Shown one piece after another: positions 44,500 to 57,685 of a stretch of 64,000 nucleotides of DNA (the stretch's first letter is position 1; every line of letters starts with the position of its first letter). Source of the DNA: Chamaea fasciata (lineage: Eukaryota; Chordata; Aves; Passeriformes; Sylviidae). The stretch covers positions 15,769,307 through 15,833,306 of the forward strand of contig JARCOQ010000016.1 in NCBI GenBank assembly GCA_029207755.1. Direction: 5' to 3'. Under the pieces are notes generated by a model. That model was not told where the DNA came from. It saw only the letters and a program-made list of their open reading frames with translations, and searched no databases. Position numbers and translations under genes: made by a program.

Positions 44500-44800
44500 C
44501 CCCTCAGAGCTCTGAATAGGGAATTAGCTTTGCCTGCGTTTAGACCTCTTAATTAGCTATTATTTTTGCTGGGCTGGGGAAGGGGAGGGGCAGAGGAGAC
44601 CCCCGGCCCCCAGCTGAGCCCTGGTCCCGCTGCTGGAGCAGCACAAAGGGGCCCAGCGGGCAGAGCCATCGGAGGGCGCTGGGGACGCCAGGACCTGTCA
44701 AAGCTTGTTTCCCACCTTCCCGAGCCAACCTTTTCTGTCCCAGCCAGGAGACAGCCTGCCTTAATTGGGCTGAAAATCTAATCATTTGTACCTCCGGGCC
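44500..44800. promoter_or_regulatory. candidate conserved non-coding element
   Basis: Contains cttaattagctattattttt, gtcaaagcttgtttccc and tgccttaattgggctgaaaa followed by tctaatcattt: several homeodomain-type cores and a TCF/LEF-like word (tcaaagc) in GC-rich DNA. A reasonable enhancer candidate for the neighbouring noggin gene, untested. Confidence 0.32.
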
Positions 44801-46395
44801 TGGGAAGGGGGCAGGGGCGGGGACGCAGGCCCTGGGGCGGGTGAGGGAGGAGGGACGAGGGGGAAGCATGTAATGGGGAAAGGCAGGATGGAGATGAGGG
44901 AGAAGAGGGGCGAGCAGAGCCACAGAAACGTTTGTGGAGGAGGTGAGCGGACAGAAAGTTTAGGGGTTTAAGAAGTGAATTAAAAGCTACTCTTTTCCAA
45001 GGGAAAAATAAAAGGTGAGCAACTAAACAGTGAAAGGGAAAAAGCAACAGCGCAAAAAGGGTTAGCCACTTTTCCTGATCTCCATCTGGTCTGATAATGC
45101 AACCAAGGCCCCTGTAATCCTCACCTATCCCAGCAGCACCCAGAGGCTGGGATGTCCCTGATCCATGGCTGTATCTGCATGGCCCTGCTCCCATCCCAGC
45201 TTTCTTACTTACTGCTTTCTTACTACGGCTTTGGCACTGCTCTCTTATCCCTGGGGTGCTGCAAACTTACGTCTCCCAGACTTACCTCAAAATAACATGG
45301 GTGAGCCTTGCTCCGAGGAGCAGAGCAGGGAACCCAGGAATGGCCGTGCATCTTCTGCCATCTCTGCCTGTCATGGGTCACTGGCTGCTCCAGCTGCTGT
45401 GCTCTTGCTTCCCTCCAGCCAAAGCTTTCCCAAAGTCCAGGCTAGCAGTGCTGCCTCTGGGCAGGGGATAGGGTCGGGAGGTGCCAGCCAATGTGCTGAG
45501 CTGTGTTCAGCCACCTCCCTAAGGTTTGCCCACCTACCTGGCATGTACAAGCCGGGTTTGTGAAGTGGGGACCAGTCCCAGATCCACTGCAAGTTCCATT
45601 GTCAGTGCTGCTCCTGTGCTTACACCACCTACACCCTTCCTGCTTCAAACACCTTCATGCAGCTGCTGTGTCCTCCCTATGTTCAGGCTGACTGTTTTCA
45701 GGCAGTCATCGAGACAGCACTGGAGCACAAGCCTGTGAGCACATCCAGTCACTTGTGTCTCTTCTCAGCTTCCTCAGTACTGGATGTTTCACAAATACTC
45801 TCAAGCCACACCTCTCTAACTACCCTCTCTTTAAGATGACAATATTTCATGTCTCCAGAATAACCCATACAAATTCAGATTTGGCGTGTTCATGGCCCCT
45901 CTCCTCTTTTATATAATGAAACAGTATTTTCCCCACAGTTTTTTCCTCAGCTGCTCCAAGCTTTGGGCCAAATTCCTTGAGAGACTATCTAATTAATTTT
46001 TAATCTTTTTTTTTTCCTGTTGATCTATCAAAAACCAAAAACAAATCCCAAAGTCAAAGTCTTATCATAATTTTATTCCTGGATCCCCATAGAGGATCCA
46101 GCCCTTCATGCCTGAGCCAGGGAGGCTGAAGGAAACTCCTGGGAGAGGAGGCTGCACACTGTGCCCCATCCCTGCATCAACCTGTCCACATGCATGGCAC
46201 CATGGCCAGCCCAGCATTTCCAAACTCCCTGCCCAGCATTCTAAACCAGACCATGGGCACCATCACAGGGGTCAGGCTACAGGGTACTACCAGAAGAGAC
46301 TGAGGTACCAGAGCATATCTGGATTGTGGAGGGGTGGCTACATTGACAAGGCACTGCTGTCTGAGATAGCATGGGCCTTAATTGTGGACTCCTCC
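44801..46395. other. intergenic sequence
   Basis: No gene recognised. An AT-rich part at 45890-46080 includes tctaattaatttttaatc. Confidence 0.5.
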
Positions 46396-46845
46396 ATAGA
46401 ATCACAGAAACACTAAGGCTGGAAAAGTCCTCTAAGACCACTGAGTCCAACCATTAACCCCCCCACTGCCAAGGCCATCACTGACCCTGTCCCCAAGTCC
46501 CATATCTACATAATTTTTTTAACATTTCCAGGAATGGTGAGTCCACCACTCCCCTAGGCAGCCTGTTCCAATCCTGGCCACACTTCCAGTGAGGAAATTT
46601 TTCCTCTTATTCAATCTAAATCTACCCTGGCACAGCTTGAGGCTGTTTCCTCTCATCCTGTCCCTGTTCCCTGGGAGCAGAGCCTGACCCCCAGCTGTCC
46701 CCTCTTGTCAGGGAGTTGTGCAGAGCCAGAAGGTCCCCCCTGAGCCTCCTTTTCTCCAGGCTCCCTCAGCCGTTCCTGATGCTCCAGACCCTTCCTCAGC
46801 TCCCTTGCCTGGACACGCTCCAGTGTGTCTGTCCATCCAGGCCAA
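46396..46845 (-). repeat. CR1 LINE fragment
   Basis: Starts catagaatcacagaaacact, then tccaaccattaaccccccc, and continues to gacacgctccagtgtgtctg. A clear minus-strand CR1. Confidence 0.93.
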
Positions 46846-47820
46846 GGGGTGCTGTAGGGACACAGAGAAGGCATCAGGAGTGGAGACTCCAGCCATAAGA
46901 ATTGACAGCAGAGCAATACTCCTGAAAGTGACCAGCTTCAGTCCAGTGGACCTGAAAAACCTCTGCAGTGTAGGAAAGAGTGCCAGGGAAGAAGAGAAAT
47001 GAGAGAGCCTGGAGAAATCCCTGGGGAGTGCAGTCTCAGCCCAGTGGGGATGGAGAGGGGCAGTGGTGTGGGCTGGAGCACACGGTGTGGTGTGAGGTGG
47101 CTTCCCACTGCCAGCAGCAGAACCCTGCTGTCAGCCCCACGGCATATCTGGATCACCTGCCCTGGGAGCCTGTCAGGATGGGATATGGTCTCAGCCAGGC
47201 ATTGACAGAGCATGAGGATCAGTTCTGCACCAGTAGCACCTGAAGGCTGCTGGTAAGATGCCTGCAGAGAGAGAGATTTTGTTTCTGGGATTTAGGAAGA
47301 GCACATACCCAGCAGTTCCAGTTTCAGTGGGGCAGGCAGGGATTTGACTTGGTGCTCATCCATCCCAAGAGCTCCCCAGAGTGTAAGGACAAGACAAGCC
47401 CAAAGGGTTCCTGGGGTTATGAATTTATCAGGCCACAGAGGGCCAGGAACTGCTCACTTTACAATAGCAGCAGCAGCATGTCTGGGTGACTGTGTGCAAC
47501 AGGAGGGGATTGAGCCCTAGTTTCAGAGGTTTGGGTGAGGCAGCTCTGAGGCAATGCAGGAGAGCACACAGATGGGAGCAGGCAAAGTGCCAGGACCCCC
47601 AAGACTGCCACTGTCATCCTTTGCACAGGGAGAGCAGCAGTGTGGACTGGGCCAGCCAAGGTAGCTAAGTCCCAGCCAGCGACGGTGACAAATTGCAGGC
47701 AGATAGAGGCAGGAGATCTGCCCTTGTGATACCCTTCCATTTTCCAGCAATTGATGCCTTAGCAACTTCCTGAGCCAGGAGTGGTATGCGTGTAACAGCC
47801 ACCACAAGCCAGCCCTTGGT
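46846..47820. other. intergenic, no feature seen
   Basis: No exon, RNA or clear repeat. Confidence 0.55.
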
Positions 47821-48005
47821 GAATTTGTCTAATCTCATTTCAAAGCTGTGTGTATTTTTAGCCTACATGGCAATCCTGTGGCCATGAGCTCCACAATTTA
47901 ATTACACATCGCGTAGGATAGTAATGTCCTTGGTCTGTATGAAACCCAGCGCCGGCTCCTTTCATTCATAACTTCTCCCTGTAACCTCAGCTTCCTGATT
48001 CCACT
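47820..48005. repeat. possible ancient L3/CR1-type repeat
   Basis: The order gagctccacaatttaattac, acat, then gtccttggtctgtatgaaac and ctttcattcataacttctcc resembles, from memory, an old amniote L3/CR1 consensus. It is much more diverged than the other CR1 pieces. Confidence 0.35.
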
Positions 48006-48121
48006 GGAAATTAGTCAGCAAAATGCTGGGACTCCTGTGACTGGCACCCTTTGAGTTGGAGGAGTCTTTGGAGGCAGGCAGCCAGGGCTGGCCTTGGTGG
48101 TTATGGTGGTAACATGGGGAG

Positions 48122-48390
48122 TTACAGAATCACAGAATCTCCCGAGTCTGAAGGGACCCACAGGGATCACCCAGTCCAGCTCCTGGCCCTGCACAGACAC
48201 TCCAACAACCCTACCCTGTGCATCCCTCAGAGCATTGTCCAAACACCCCTGGAGCTCTGGCAGCCTCGGGGCTGTGCCCATTCCCTTGGGAGCCTGGGCA
48301 GTGCCCAGCACCCTTTAGGGTGATGAACCTTTCCCTGAGATCCAACCTAAACCTCCTCTGACACAGCTTTGTGCCAATCCTTTGGGAATG
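48122..48390 (-). repeat. CR1 LINE 3' region
   Basis: The plus strand begins acagaatcacagaatctccc, has agggatcacccagtccagc and cagtgcccagcacccttta. A minus-strand CR1. Confidence 0.92.
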
Positions 48391-48899
48391 GCATGAAGCT
48401 TCCCTCAAGTTGGAAGTGAACAGGATGCTTGTGCCCAATGTGGGTGGAGGGTCTTGGAGGGTCTGGGCTGAGTGACACTCCTTGCCAGCCTGCTGCAGCA
48501 GGGAGCGGATCTGGGAGACCTGCATGGGGCCTAGGAGTGTGAAATCAAGAGTTTTGTGGGCACTGAGGTGCCTGGGCCAGCTTGTGTCACCAGTTGGAGG
48601 TGGGAAGCTTGGGACAAGGAGTCAGTGGGTGTGTGACACTGGAGTGAGGCCTTGAGGCAAAGCAGGATCCCAGAAAGAAGACAGGCAGGCTGTGGCTGGG
48701 CTGGGGCTGAGCAGAGCTGTAGCAGCAAAACCTGGAGTATCTGCTGCCATGTTTCCCTGGAGTGGGGCTGCCTGGAAGAGGGCAGCAATGTGTGCCCTCA
48801 GGGCTTGTTCTGCCATTGCTGACAGTCTGGTCCAGGCGATTGCTTTGGGACCTCCAGACAGTGCATATGTTCATATGAAATCAATTGTTGATAGCTGAG
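48391..48899. other. intergenic, no feature seen
   Basis: Short spacer between two oppositely oriented CR1 fragments; nothing else recognised. Confidence 0.55.
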
Positions 48900-49068
48900 T
48901 ACCAGAGAAGCTGTGGCTGCCCCATCCCTGGAAGTGTTCATCAGGTTGGATGGGTCTTGAAGCAACCTGGGACAATGGAAGGTGTCCGTGTCCATGACAG
49001 GGGATGGAACAAAATGAGTTTTCAGGTTCCTTCCAACTCAAGCCAGTCTGGGTTCGAAGTGATTCTGA
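48900..49068 (+). repeat. CR1 LINE 3' end
   Basis: Sense text gagaagctgtggctgcccca, aagcaacctgggacaatgga, and a decayed gttcgaagtgattctgat end. Confidence 0.9.
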
Positions 49069-52000
49069 TTTGCACAGATGTAAACACCACTCTTTAACAT
49101 CACTGCTGGTGTATCTAACTGTAGTCTCTCATGAGGTAAGAAAGAGGACATGCCAACATTCAAACAGCACTGCTTCAAGAACCAGCATCCAAATCTTTTC
49201 AGTTAAGTGGAAGAGTTACAAAACAGGACAGAGAAGGGGATGAGCTACAGAATAAGATACTTAGTTTTAGTAGATTGTCCCGTTCAACACATCCACAGAG
49301 CCTGGCTCCAGCCAGCTCCAGCACAGCCAGTCTCTAGCCAGGTCCAGTCAGTGCTCCTGGCATAGGAACAACATCAGGTTTATGTTGTCTCTTACTTGCG
49401 CTACTATTGCTTCTGGCTTGGTGCAGGAGTCAAGAGTGCAAGAACACAGCAGGAAACCCTGGTGGTGACCAGGAGGGGATGGGATGAGGACTATGGATGT
49501 CTGAAGGCACTGAGCAGCAGGACTGTAAGTTTGACTTGGTTAATTCAAGTTGGCTTGAATAACAAGGAATGTCCTTTGGTGCAGAACGTCAATAAATGAC
49601 TCCTCACTGGGAAAAAACTGCCAACCCCCTGCTGTGACCTGGAGCAGCTTCGGGTCTGGGCTGTGTATCAGCGCGGAGGGAAGGGCAGGATGTGCTCCTG
49701 CAGCAAGTGCTGCCTTCCTCACTCTTCTCCAGCAAGGAACTCACATCCTCTCTGTCTGTATCGCCCTGCCTACCAAGCTCCCAGATGCCACATGCTGCAA
49801 CGGGTCACCTTTCATACCCCTTCCTCACCTCCATCTCCAAATCATATTCCTGTAGAGGGCCAGATACCAGAGCAGGAAAGTCTAAACAGTGTTGAATCAA
49901 ATATTTTTAGAGGAACATTATATTGCTTTTTTGTTAAATGCAGGTTCAGGTAATCAACACTTGTCCTGAATTTAGATCATATTAAGGAGAGTTTCCTCTG
50001 TTCCTGACCAGTTAGGGAAGCAGAGCTGAGGAGTCCATGCAGATGCCAAGGGAAAGCCCAGTTTCAAAGCTGCAGGTGCAGTTGCTCCTCCCCAGTTCAC
50101 GTCCAGCCTCTTGCAACCAGTGCTTGTGTCCCCTCTCCTGTGGCACCTGTCCTGGCCCCCATGGCATCCCGCAGTGGCTGGCTCCATGTGCAGGGGCTGC
50201 ACAAGAGTCACTCCCACTCCTTGCTGAAACAGGGGGTGCAGAGGAAGCCCTGCCTACCAAGGAATTCACCAGGAACCAGCCAGTGTTGCAGCTTCTCCCC
50301 TCCTCTGGCCACCCTACAGGCAGGCACTGCCCTCTCTGCCTGACAGTGTCTGTCCCCAGACGAGACCCTGGCCTCGGAGGGCTCTGAGGGAGACGTTTTG
50401 TGAAACACTCACTGTTTCTCCTGGGAGACCCCACAGCCCATGGAGGGCCCCTTCAGGGTAGTATGAACAGACTGGATTTCTCTGGGTGGGAAGGCACTGA
50501 AGAGCCCATTCTTACACTGAAGCAGACATTTCACAGCTCTCTCCAGCCTGATGGTGTTCCTTCTCATGTTATTCCCTCCCTCTGCTCCTTCTTTGCTGAT
50601 GACCTCTGAAACGTCCATCAGGACAAAGACCATTCAAGAAACCACGAGCTTCTGGATGCAGATCAGCATCTTTTGAAACCATTTGCATGGGCTGAGGGGG
50701 AGCGAGACATCACACAGCAGATCCACGCACCCACCAAGGGCTGGAGCCAGGCTCAGCTCCACTGCTCCTGCAATTGAACTCCTTTGCCGCCAACTTTCCA
50801 GCCAGAGTGAATGACTGACAGAGACTGATGGTGTCTCTGCCTGTGTGTAATCTTAGAGCCGCCTGGATTTGGGAAATCTCTTTCATTGCTTTAAAAAAAA
50901 ATAAGCAACCGACTAGACTGAAGGGTCCCGATTAACTGGGAAAATCTGGGCTAAAATGCAAATGCCTTCTCAGGTTCTGGCCCTGCGAGCCACGCCAGCT
51001 GTCCCAGGGGAGGATGGCAAAGTCCAGCTCAGGCAGCAGCACCCAAGGCACAGCCCAAGAGCGCTGCTGTGTCAACAGGTCCTGAATGAGGAGCTGGAGC
51101 TCTTGTCTGAAGAAGTCTTGGGATGAGAAGCACTTGTTGGGCACTGGGATGTGCTGCTGGTCCTGCAAGCCCCTGCTGCCTGCTCTGGCCGTGCTCTGGG
51201 ATGCTCATTCCCCCTGCTCCACAACAGCTGCTCCTCTCCGGGTGTTGCACTCCTCAGGCTCCACGGGACAGCTAGAACCAGTCAGAGATGACGTTATTGC
51301 ATCAAATTGTTATTCACAGGCAGACTTTCTCAAAGAGGAATTTAGGGAGGATTTGGCACCCACCCCCTGGCTGTGCAACATCCCTGAGTCACCTGGCTCT
51401 GTGTTTATCTCCCTACATCTCCACAGCATCTCATGGACAAGTGTGCTGGTTAAGCCATGACAACAAGTAAAGCTGGAGCTGAATCAAGAGAAAACAAATA
51501 GAGTGACAGAACACAGCTGAGAAGAGATTGCATGGGTGCAACATAAACTCCCCCAGGGATTTGACCAAAGCCCAAGGAAAGCTGGAAAGCTGTCGTTCCC
51601 ACAGATTTTGAAGCAGGTAGCAGGACTTCCAGCCTGCACACAGGAAAATTGGGATGGTGCTCTGAGTCTTTTGAGTTAGAATGATCTTTGTCAAATGTAT
51701 AACCTTGTCTCCTATAGCTGAAATAATTTGAATTTTCAGACTGAAGGAAAAAATTCCAGATGAACCATCTGCAACAGGCAAAATTCCTGTTCCTTGTCTG
51801 GGAACATGGCCGTGGGAGAAAACAAAAGGTAGGAGGCTACTCAGAGCTGGTGTGACTGTCAGCTCTCGGCTGCAGAGGATGCTCCGAGTTGGTACCGATT
51901 TCCCTCCTTAGACTGTGAAAAGGGTGAGAAGAAATCTCTTCCATGAGGAGAATCTCCTGAACACCAGCAGCCCTGCTCTGCCCCTCCTGCTTCGGGATGG

Positions 52001-52107
52001 GCTTTGTTGAGGGATGAGGTGGCTCAGTACTAATCACTCTCAGGGGCACAGCCAACTTCCCTGGGATTTAAACATAAAAGGAATTTTCCCTCCAGCTGCG
52101 AGTGTGG
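49069..52107. other. intergenic, no feature seen
   Basis: 3 kb without a recognisable gene or repeat family. Confidence 0.5.
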
Positions 52108-52345
52108 AATGGATCAGAGGGAGACTGGAGATCAGGGAAAGGTCTTTCACCCAGAGGGTGCTGGGCACTGCCCAGGCTCCCCAGGGAATGGGCACGGCCC
52201 CGAGGCTGCCAGAGCTCCAGAAGTGTTTGGACAATGCTCCAGGGATGGACAGGGTGGGATTGTTGGGGTGTCTGTGCAGGGCCAGGAGCTGGACTTGGTG
52301 ATCCCTGTGAGTCTCTTCCCATTCAGGAGATTCCATGATTCTATG
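52108..52345 (+). repeat. CR1 LINE 3' region
   Basis: Sense CR1: ggagatcagggaaaggtctt, gagggtgctgggcactgccc, and a terminal ttccatgattctatga. Confidence 0.93.
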
Positions 52346-53814
52346 AAAAGTGACCTCCTCAGAGACAGCATGAGGCCACATGCTGACATAGGATCCTGTT
52401 TTCCATCCTGTGTCAGCTCATGCCTCCTGCTGCTTTCCATTAGCTTCTCCTGGACAGGGAAACCATGTCACTACAGTGAGAAATGTCCCTCCTGTAGGTA
52501 CGTGAAACAGGAGGAAGCAAACCCAGGTACCCCAGAACTGACCTTTGTCCCTTGTACAGGAGAGGCACCAGGATTTGCAGTACTAACCCCTGAACACACT
52601 CTCCTAGGGTTGCTCTGGCCTCCACAGACTTCGGTTTAGTGGGCACTGGGCCCAGCGCCTCAAAGTCACTGAGGTTCCCTGACACCTGATGATTTAAGCT
52701 GTCAGACCCTCCTAGCACTTTTCTCCTCAGATACTTCGATGATAGAGGGGAGCAGCGCTGGAAGGAGGAGAAGCCTCTCCTTGGGAAAATCTCTGGGATG
52801 TAGCTTCCCAAAGCTGGTGAGTAAGTTGGGGTGGCTCTGTAGGAAAGACCCAGCAAAGGCTGTGCATGTGTGTGAGCTTGAAGCAAGGTGCTCTGAGACC
52901 TCACAGTGTCCCGGAGCAAGTCACCTGGCAAGGCAGTCCCACAGGCAGCACCCCAGCATGGTTATGGGAGCACCTCTCTGCCTCTTGAGGACACCCACCA
53001 GGGCAATATTTGAAGAAGAAAAAAAATCCTTAAAGGTTAAAAAAAATCTTGAACAGGAAAAAAAATTATGTAAAAATTTGCCCATGCACATTTGCCTTCA
53101 GCGCAATGCCCAAAACACAGCCCCTTTGCCAGGGCAAGATGCGGTGTGCTTAGGTTGCCAGACTGGGGAGCAGATGCAGTTGCAGAGGCAGATGAAGCGT
53201 GGCAGGTCACCCAGGTGCCATGGAACCTCAGCACATCCCGGGGAGCAGTGCTCTAGCTGGTGCAAGGGCAGTAGGGTTGAGTGCAGATGAAACCTCTGGA
53301 TGTTCCCTGTGTGTCCTGTCCTTGCTGTCAGCTGAGCTGGAGCATCCTGAGGTCCCTCCAGCATGCGTCAGTCACAGCCCTGCCCCCCATCCCACACTGG
53401 TTACAGCCACAGCCTGGTGTCCTTGGGAGCATCATTGCTGGTGCTCCTTCAGCCTCTGGCTGGCTGGGATGGGATCCCTGTGATGGGATCCCTGTGATGG
53501 GACATGAGCCTGCACCCAGGAGGGAGCCTGGAGCAGTGGTTTGGGGAAGGGACTGAGGACAGGTGGAACCAACCTGCCAGAGCCCTGCAGGAGGGAGAGC
53601 TTCAGCCAGCACCGAGGACAGGTGAGAAGAGGCAGCAGAAAGAAAGCGCTGTGTCCTTCAGCAGCATTTTCTGGGGGATGGCGGTTTGGTTGGGAAGTGG
53701 GATGAGGGTGGGCTGTAGCTGGATCTTTGGTACAGCTGCTGTTGGAGGAGGGTCCTTATGGATTCCCATTTGTGTTGGGCAATGGCTGCATGTGCTGTGC
53801 AGGCCTGTGGCTTG
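52346..53814. other. intergenic, no feature seen
   Basis: Contains only a small tandem duplication (gggatccctgtgat twice, 53470-53500). No gene recognised. Confidence 0.5.
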
Positions 53815-53900
53815 TCAGTGGACCTGGAAGTGCCAGGTTAATTGTTGAACTCAATTATCTCAGAGTTTTTTTCCAACCTTAATGATTCTGTGATTCTATG
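53815..53900 (+). repeat. CR1 LINE 3' tip
   Basis: Sense tip: ttgttgaactcaattatctc, ccaaccttaatgattctgtg and attctatg. Confidence 0.85.
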
Positions 53901-55246
53901 CCCTGATTATCTGCCTGGCAAGAGTGCCCAACACTGGCCACCAGGTCTTCCTGTATTCCAGAATGGCAAAAGGCTTGCCCGAGCAGCAAGGAAGAGGTCG
54001 CAAACTTTCCAAAGCCTGGTGTCACCAGGTTGGCCTGGGGCTGGTCCTTTGTCTTTGGTTTACACACATTCTCCCTGGACCGTGTCTCAGGAGTCCCTGA
54101 GCCAGAGTGCTCCCAGCATAGGCACACTTAGTGGCAGGTTGTGTCCCCAGGGCTCAGTCCAGCCCTTTATTCAGGACATTTTCAAAAAATAGCTGCCTTG
54201 AGCAGTTCTCTCTGCCTTGAACGGGTGTTGACAGCAACTGCCACGTACAATGTGACGTGGCAGCATTGCTCTGTGTCAACACATGTGGTGACAGATGTAT
54301 GCCAAGCGGGTAGAAACCTCAGAGCTCCACGTTGTTGTTTTTTAATGCTGGCAGATGTCCAGGGATCATTCCTGGTCTCTGCACTGAGCAATGTTCCTCC
54401 AGGTCCCCTGGGAGAGGAGAGTTCACCCTGAGGAGTTTTAGAGGGATCCATCCTGATATCCCAGCTTTTTCCAAGCCCCCAGGATGTGTGGTGGATGCTC
54501 GGGGCTGAGGAGGGCGGTCAGGAAGATCAAACTGCTGCACCAGGGACTTTCCTTCTGCAGATTCCCTTGTTGGAGGGTGAGACATCCTTCCCACAAGCAC
54601 TGGACCACAACAACTGATGTGTGCAAATATTCACAGTGTGTATGACAGCAAACCTGCTGATGGCTGCAGGGAAACTACCTCCTGCCTGCCGTGCTGTGTG
54701 CAGACACCAGCCTGGTCAATATGGCCCAGCGGCTGATGAGTGTTGTAATCACTAGGAAGGGGTTGAGAGCAACCAAACCTTTAGCTCAGGGCAACCTTCT
54801 CTACCACCTTGGGCATCACCCCTCCCGGCTGTCCAGGCTATAGGCCATAGCAAATGGATGTAACCAACTCCAAGTTCTAAGAGAGGAGGGAGGAAACCAC
54901 TACCTTGGACTTCTTCCCATGTAATGGTGATAGGGCAGGTTTTTAGAAGCATTTATAACATCAGGCACTACTAAAGATATGCCAGAAATTGGGCTAACTC
55001 TTAGCTGGAACTGGTAGAGTACTTTTAGAAGTCTCAGAGACAACAGGGAAATAGGGTATTGAAGTGAGTGGTGTTAGGTGTGGTAGATGCAGGTGCTGCA
55101 GCCAGTGAAGAGAGCAGGAATCACAGTGGGAACGCTAAAAAGACCAGCTCAAGGCAGCTGAAGGGAAATGGAAGGTACAGCTCCACAGAAAACAGGGAGA
55201 TACCAGGCCTGGTGTACAGCAAGAAATAAGTTTGGACGTAAGTGAT
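53901..55246. other. intergenic, no feature seen
   Basis: No exon, RNA or clear repeat. Confidence 0.5.
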
Positions 55247-55390
55247 AGAATCACAGATTCCTTTAGGTTGGAAAAGCCCCCTAAGGTAATCGAGTCCAAC
55301 AATTACCCCAGCACTGCCAAGGCCACCACAAAACCATGTCCCCGAGTGCCATATCCATATGTCTTTTGGACGGTTCCAGGGATAGTGACC
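55247..55390 (-). repeat. CR1 LINE 3'-end fragment
   Basis: The plus strand reads atagaatcacagattccttt, ggttggaaaagccccctaag and cagcactgccaaggccacca; a minus-strand CR1. Confidence 0.92.
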
Positions 55391-57340
55391 ACTGGAAAGG
55401 GGTGAGGCAGAGAGGGATTGGGCACAAAATCATGATGCCAAGAGGGAGAAAGTCACAAGGAGCCTGAAAACCAGAAAAATGTGTCATGATAAGGGCAAAA
55501 AAGGATGCCAAAATGCTCAGAATAGCAAAACCACCCTAATTTGATATAGAGAAAATGTATTTCTGAGGGTTAGTGTTGGGGTTAATCCCCTAACCTCCAA
55601 GTAATCTCCTCCTCGGATCTTCAGGGGTGATATTTTTTTCCCCATCAGCTTTTTGGAACATCTGAACTCAGCACAGGGTGAGTGCTGACCTCCCAAGCAT
55701 GGCTGGAGGGATCCACTGGTACACGGTTAGCTTGACTTTCAGAGGACACCTTTGCCAGATGCTCCTTCCTGGTCCCCGTGGGGGAGGGAAGCACTGGGCA
55801 GCAAGGAGCAGGGAGTTGCCGGGGCTGGTGGCCCAAGGCTGAGGAGCAGACAGTGGGGATGAACAGGGTAGGTCCAAGACCTACACAGATTTTAGCAGAA
55901 GGTGACTAGGGCCACCTTCTTGTCATTCTACATCTCCTGCCATCCCATTCTCCTGAAGAGAAACATGTGAGCTGGTCAGTAACTTCATTAAAACCAGGAT
56001 TATTGAACTACTTACATAAATTAAACTTCAGTAGCTCCGTGATGAACATGAGGGACGCTCTTTATGTGTCTGTGTGTCCATGTGTCATTCATCCGACCCT
56101 CATGGTGACATTTTTTCCCTGGGAGAATTTGGCCAGTTAAAGACACGTTGCGCAGAGGTGCCAAGTGACCGTCAGCCCCAGTGGCTGTGTGGCCTTTGCT
56201 GTCCCTGCCACCTTCGCCAGGATTTGGGGTGAGCCAGCTGCTCTCAGGCCCTGAGTGTGTCCTGCTCCGAGCAGACGGCAGGAGCCAGCCAGCCCCTGAG
56301 CTGCTGCCAAGGCTGCCTGTGGAGCCTTGCCAGCCACTTGCCGTGGCAGACTTTGAGAACTGCTCCTTTAGACTCACTGGTGAGAGCAGGGTAATGTATT
56401 TCTACTGCAAAATAAACATATCTCTAATGAAAACCTGGTGCACCATCAGGGTTTGTTTTTTTTCTTTGGTTCTTTAAGTGAAAATTAGGGCTTTTGTCAG
56501 ACCCAAGCCTTTCCTCATATTTGCCATGTCAGCCCATCACCATAATTTCTCAAGCATAAAGAGATCCTGGAAAACTTAAGCACACAGAAAGCAGCATGAA
56601 AAATACAACCAAAAGAGACAAAATACATGTGGCGGGGAGTTGTGTTCTCCTCTTCTATTTTCCTATTCTCTTTCCTTCTTCTCTTTTTCTCTTCTCCTCT
56701 CCCTCTCTTCAACTCCCTTCAACTCTCTCCAACTCTCTCCTCTCAGTCTCATCTTCCCAAGAGTGGGCTTCCTCTGCTGCTTTTGGCAAGAGACTTTTCC
56801 AAGGCTTCTGTGCCTACAGCTGAAGGAATAGGAACGACTTTGTAGCAAACACTGTTTTGCTTGGTGTCTTTACATCTGGTTTTGAGTTCAATTAGTGCTG
56901 TCCGACACAAGCTAAAACACTTTGTCAGATTAAAAACTTTATTGATAAGAGAGCATTACTGATGCTTTGCTGCTACTTGGAGTTTACCTGCTTACAGCCT
57001 TCCAGTGAAAACAGAGTTTCAAACATGAATTTAAAATGCCCTTTCACTTTGTCTCTAAATTTTTCAGGTCTTCTTTAGCTGGCAAAAGGATACTAGATAA
57101 GGAAAAGAAGGAAAAATAAGCAGCTGGTAACCATTTTAGCTCTTCAGAAAGTGCCCTTAACATCACATCTTTCTTCTTACATAGAATTATTTTGATAAGG
57201 CTTTTCCGTATGGGATATGTACACTTTCCAACTTGAAATCCTTTAACTAAGGGCTAGACTGGGACCTGAGCTGTGTGCCCACAGGGAGCACAGGGGAAAG
57301 GTAAGAGGGAAGGTGTATGTGAATGTACAGCATGAAGGGA
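55391..57340. other. intergenic, AT-rich in the right half
   Basis: A CT-rich stretch (56640-56760) and an AT-rich block (56860-57240: gagttcaattagtgctg, gattaaaaactttattgata) that could be regulatory. No gene recognised. Confidence 0.45.
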
Positions 57341-57685
57341 GGGGAAGGGAAGGGAAGGGAAGGGAAGGGAAGGGAAGGGAAGGGAAGGGAAGGGAAGGGA
57401 AGGGAAGGGAAGGGAAGGGAAGGGAAGGGAAGGGAAGGGAAGGGAAGGGAAGGGAAGGGAAGGGAAGGGAAGGGAAGGGAAGGGAAGGGAAGGGAAGGGA
57501 AGGGAAGGGAAGGGAAGGGAAGGGAAGGGAAGGGAAGGGAAGGGAAGGGAAGGGAAGGGAAGGGAAGGGAAGGGAAGGGAAGGGAAGGGAAGGGAAGGGA
57601 AGGGAAGGGAAGGGAAGGGAAGGGAAGGGAAGGGAAGGGAAGGGAAGGGAAGGGAAGGGAAGGGAAGGGAAGGGAAGGGAAGGGA
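57341..57685. repeat. (GGGAA)n tract, about 69 near-perfect copies
   Basis: About 345 bases of almost uninterrupted GGGAA pentamer, a pure polypurine strand (polypyrimidine on the other). It lies about 2.2 kb before the noggin CpG island. The purity suggests recent expansion; the copy number in the assembly may not be exact. Confidence 0.98.

Noticed and set aside
57341..57685. CRISPR-like regular repeat
   Set aside because: There are no spacers; it is a simple pentamer microsatellite in vertebrate DNA.
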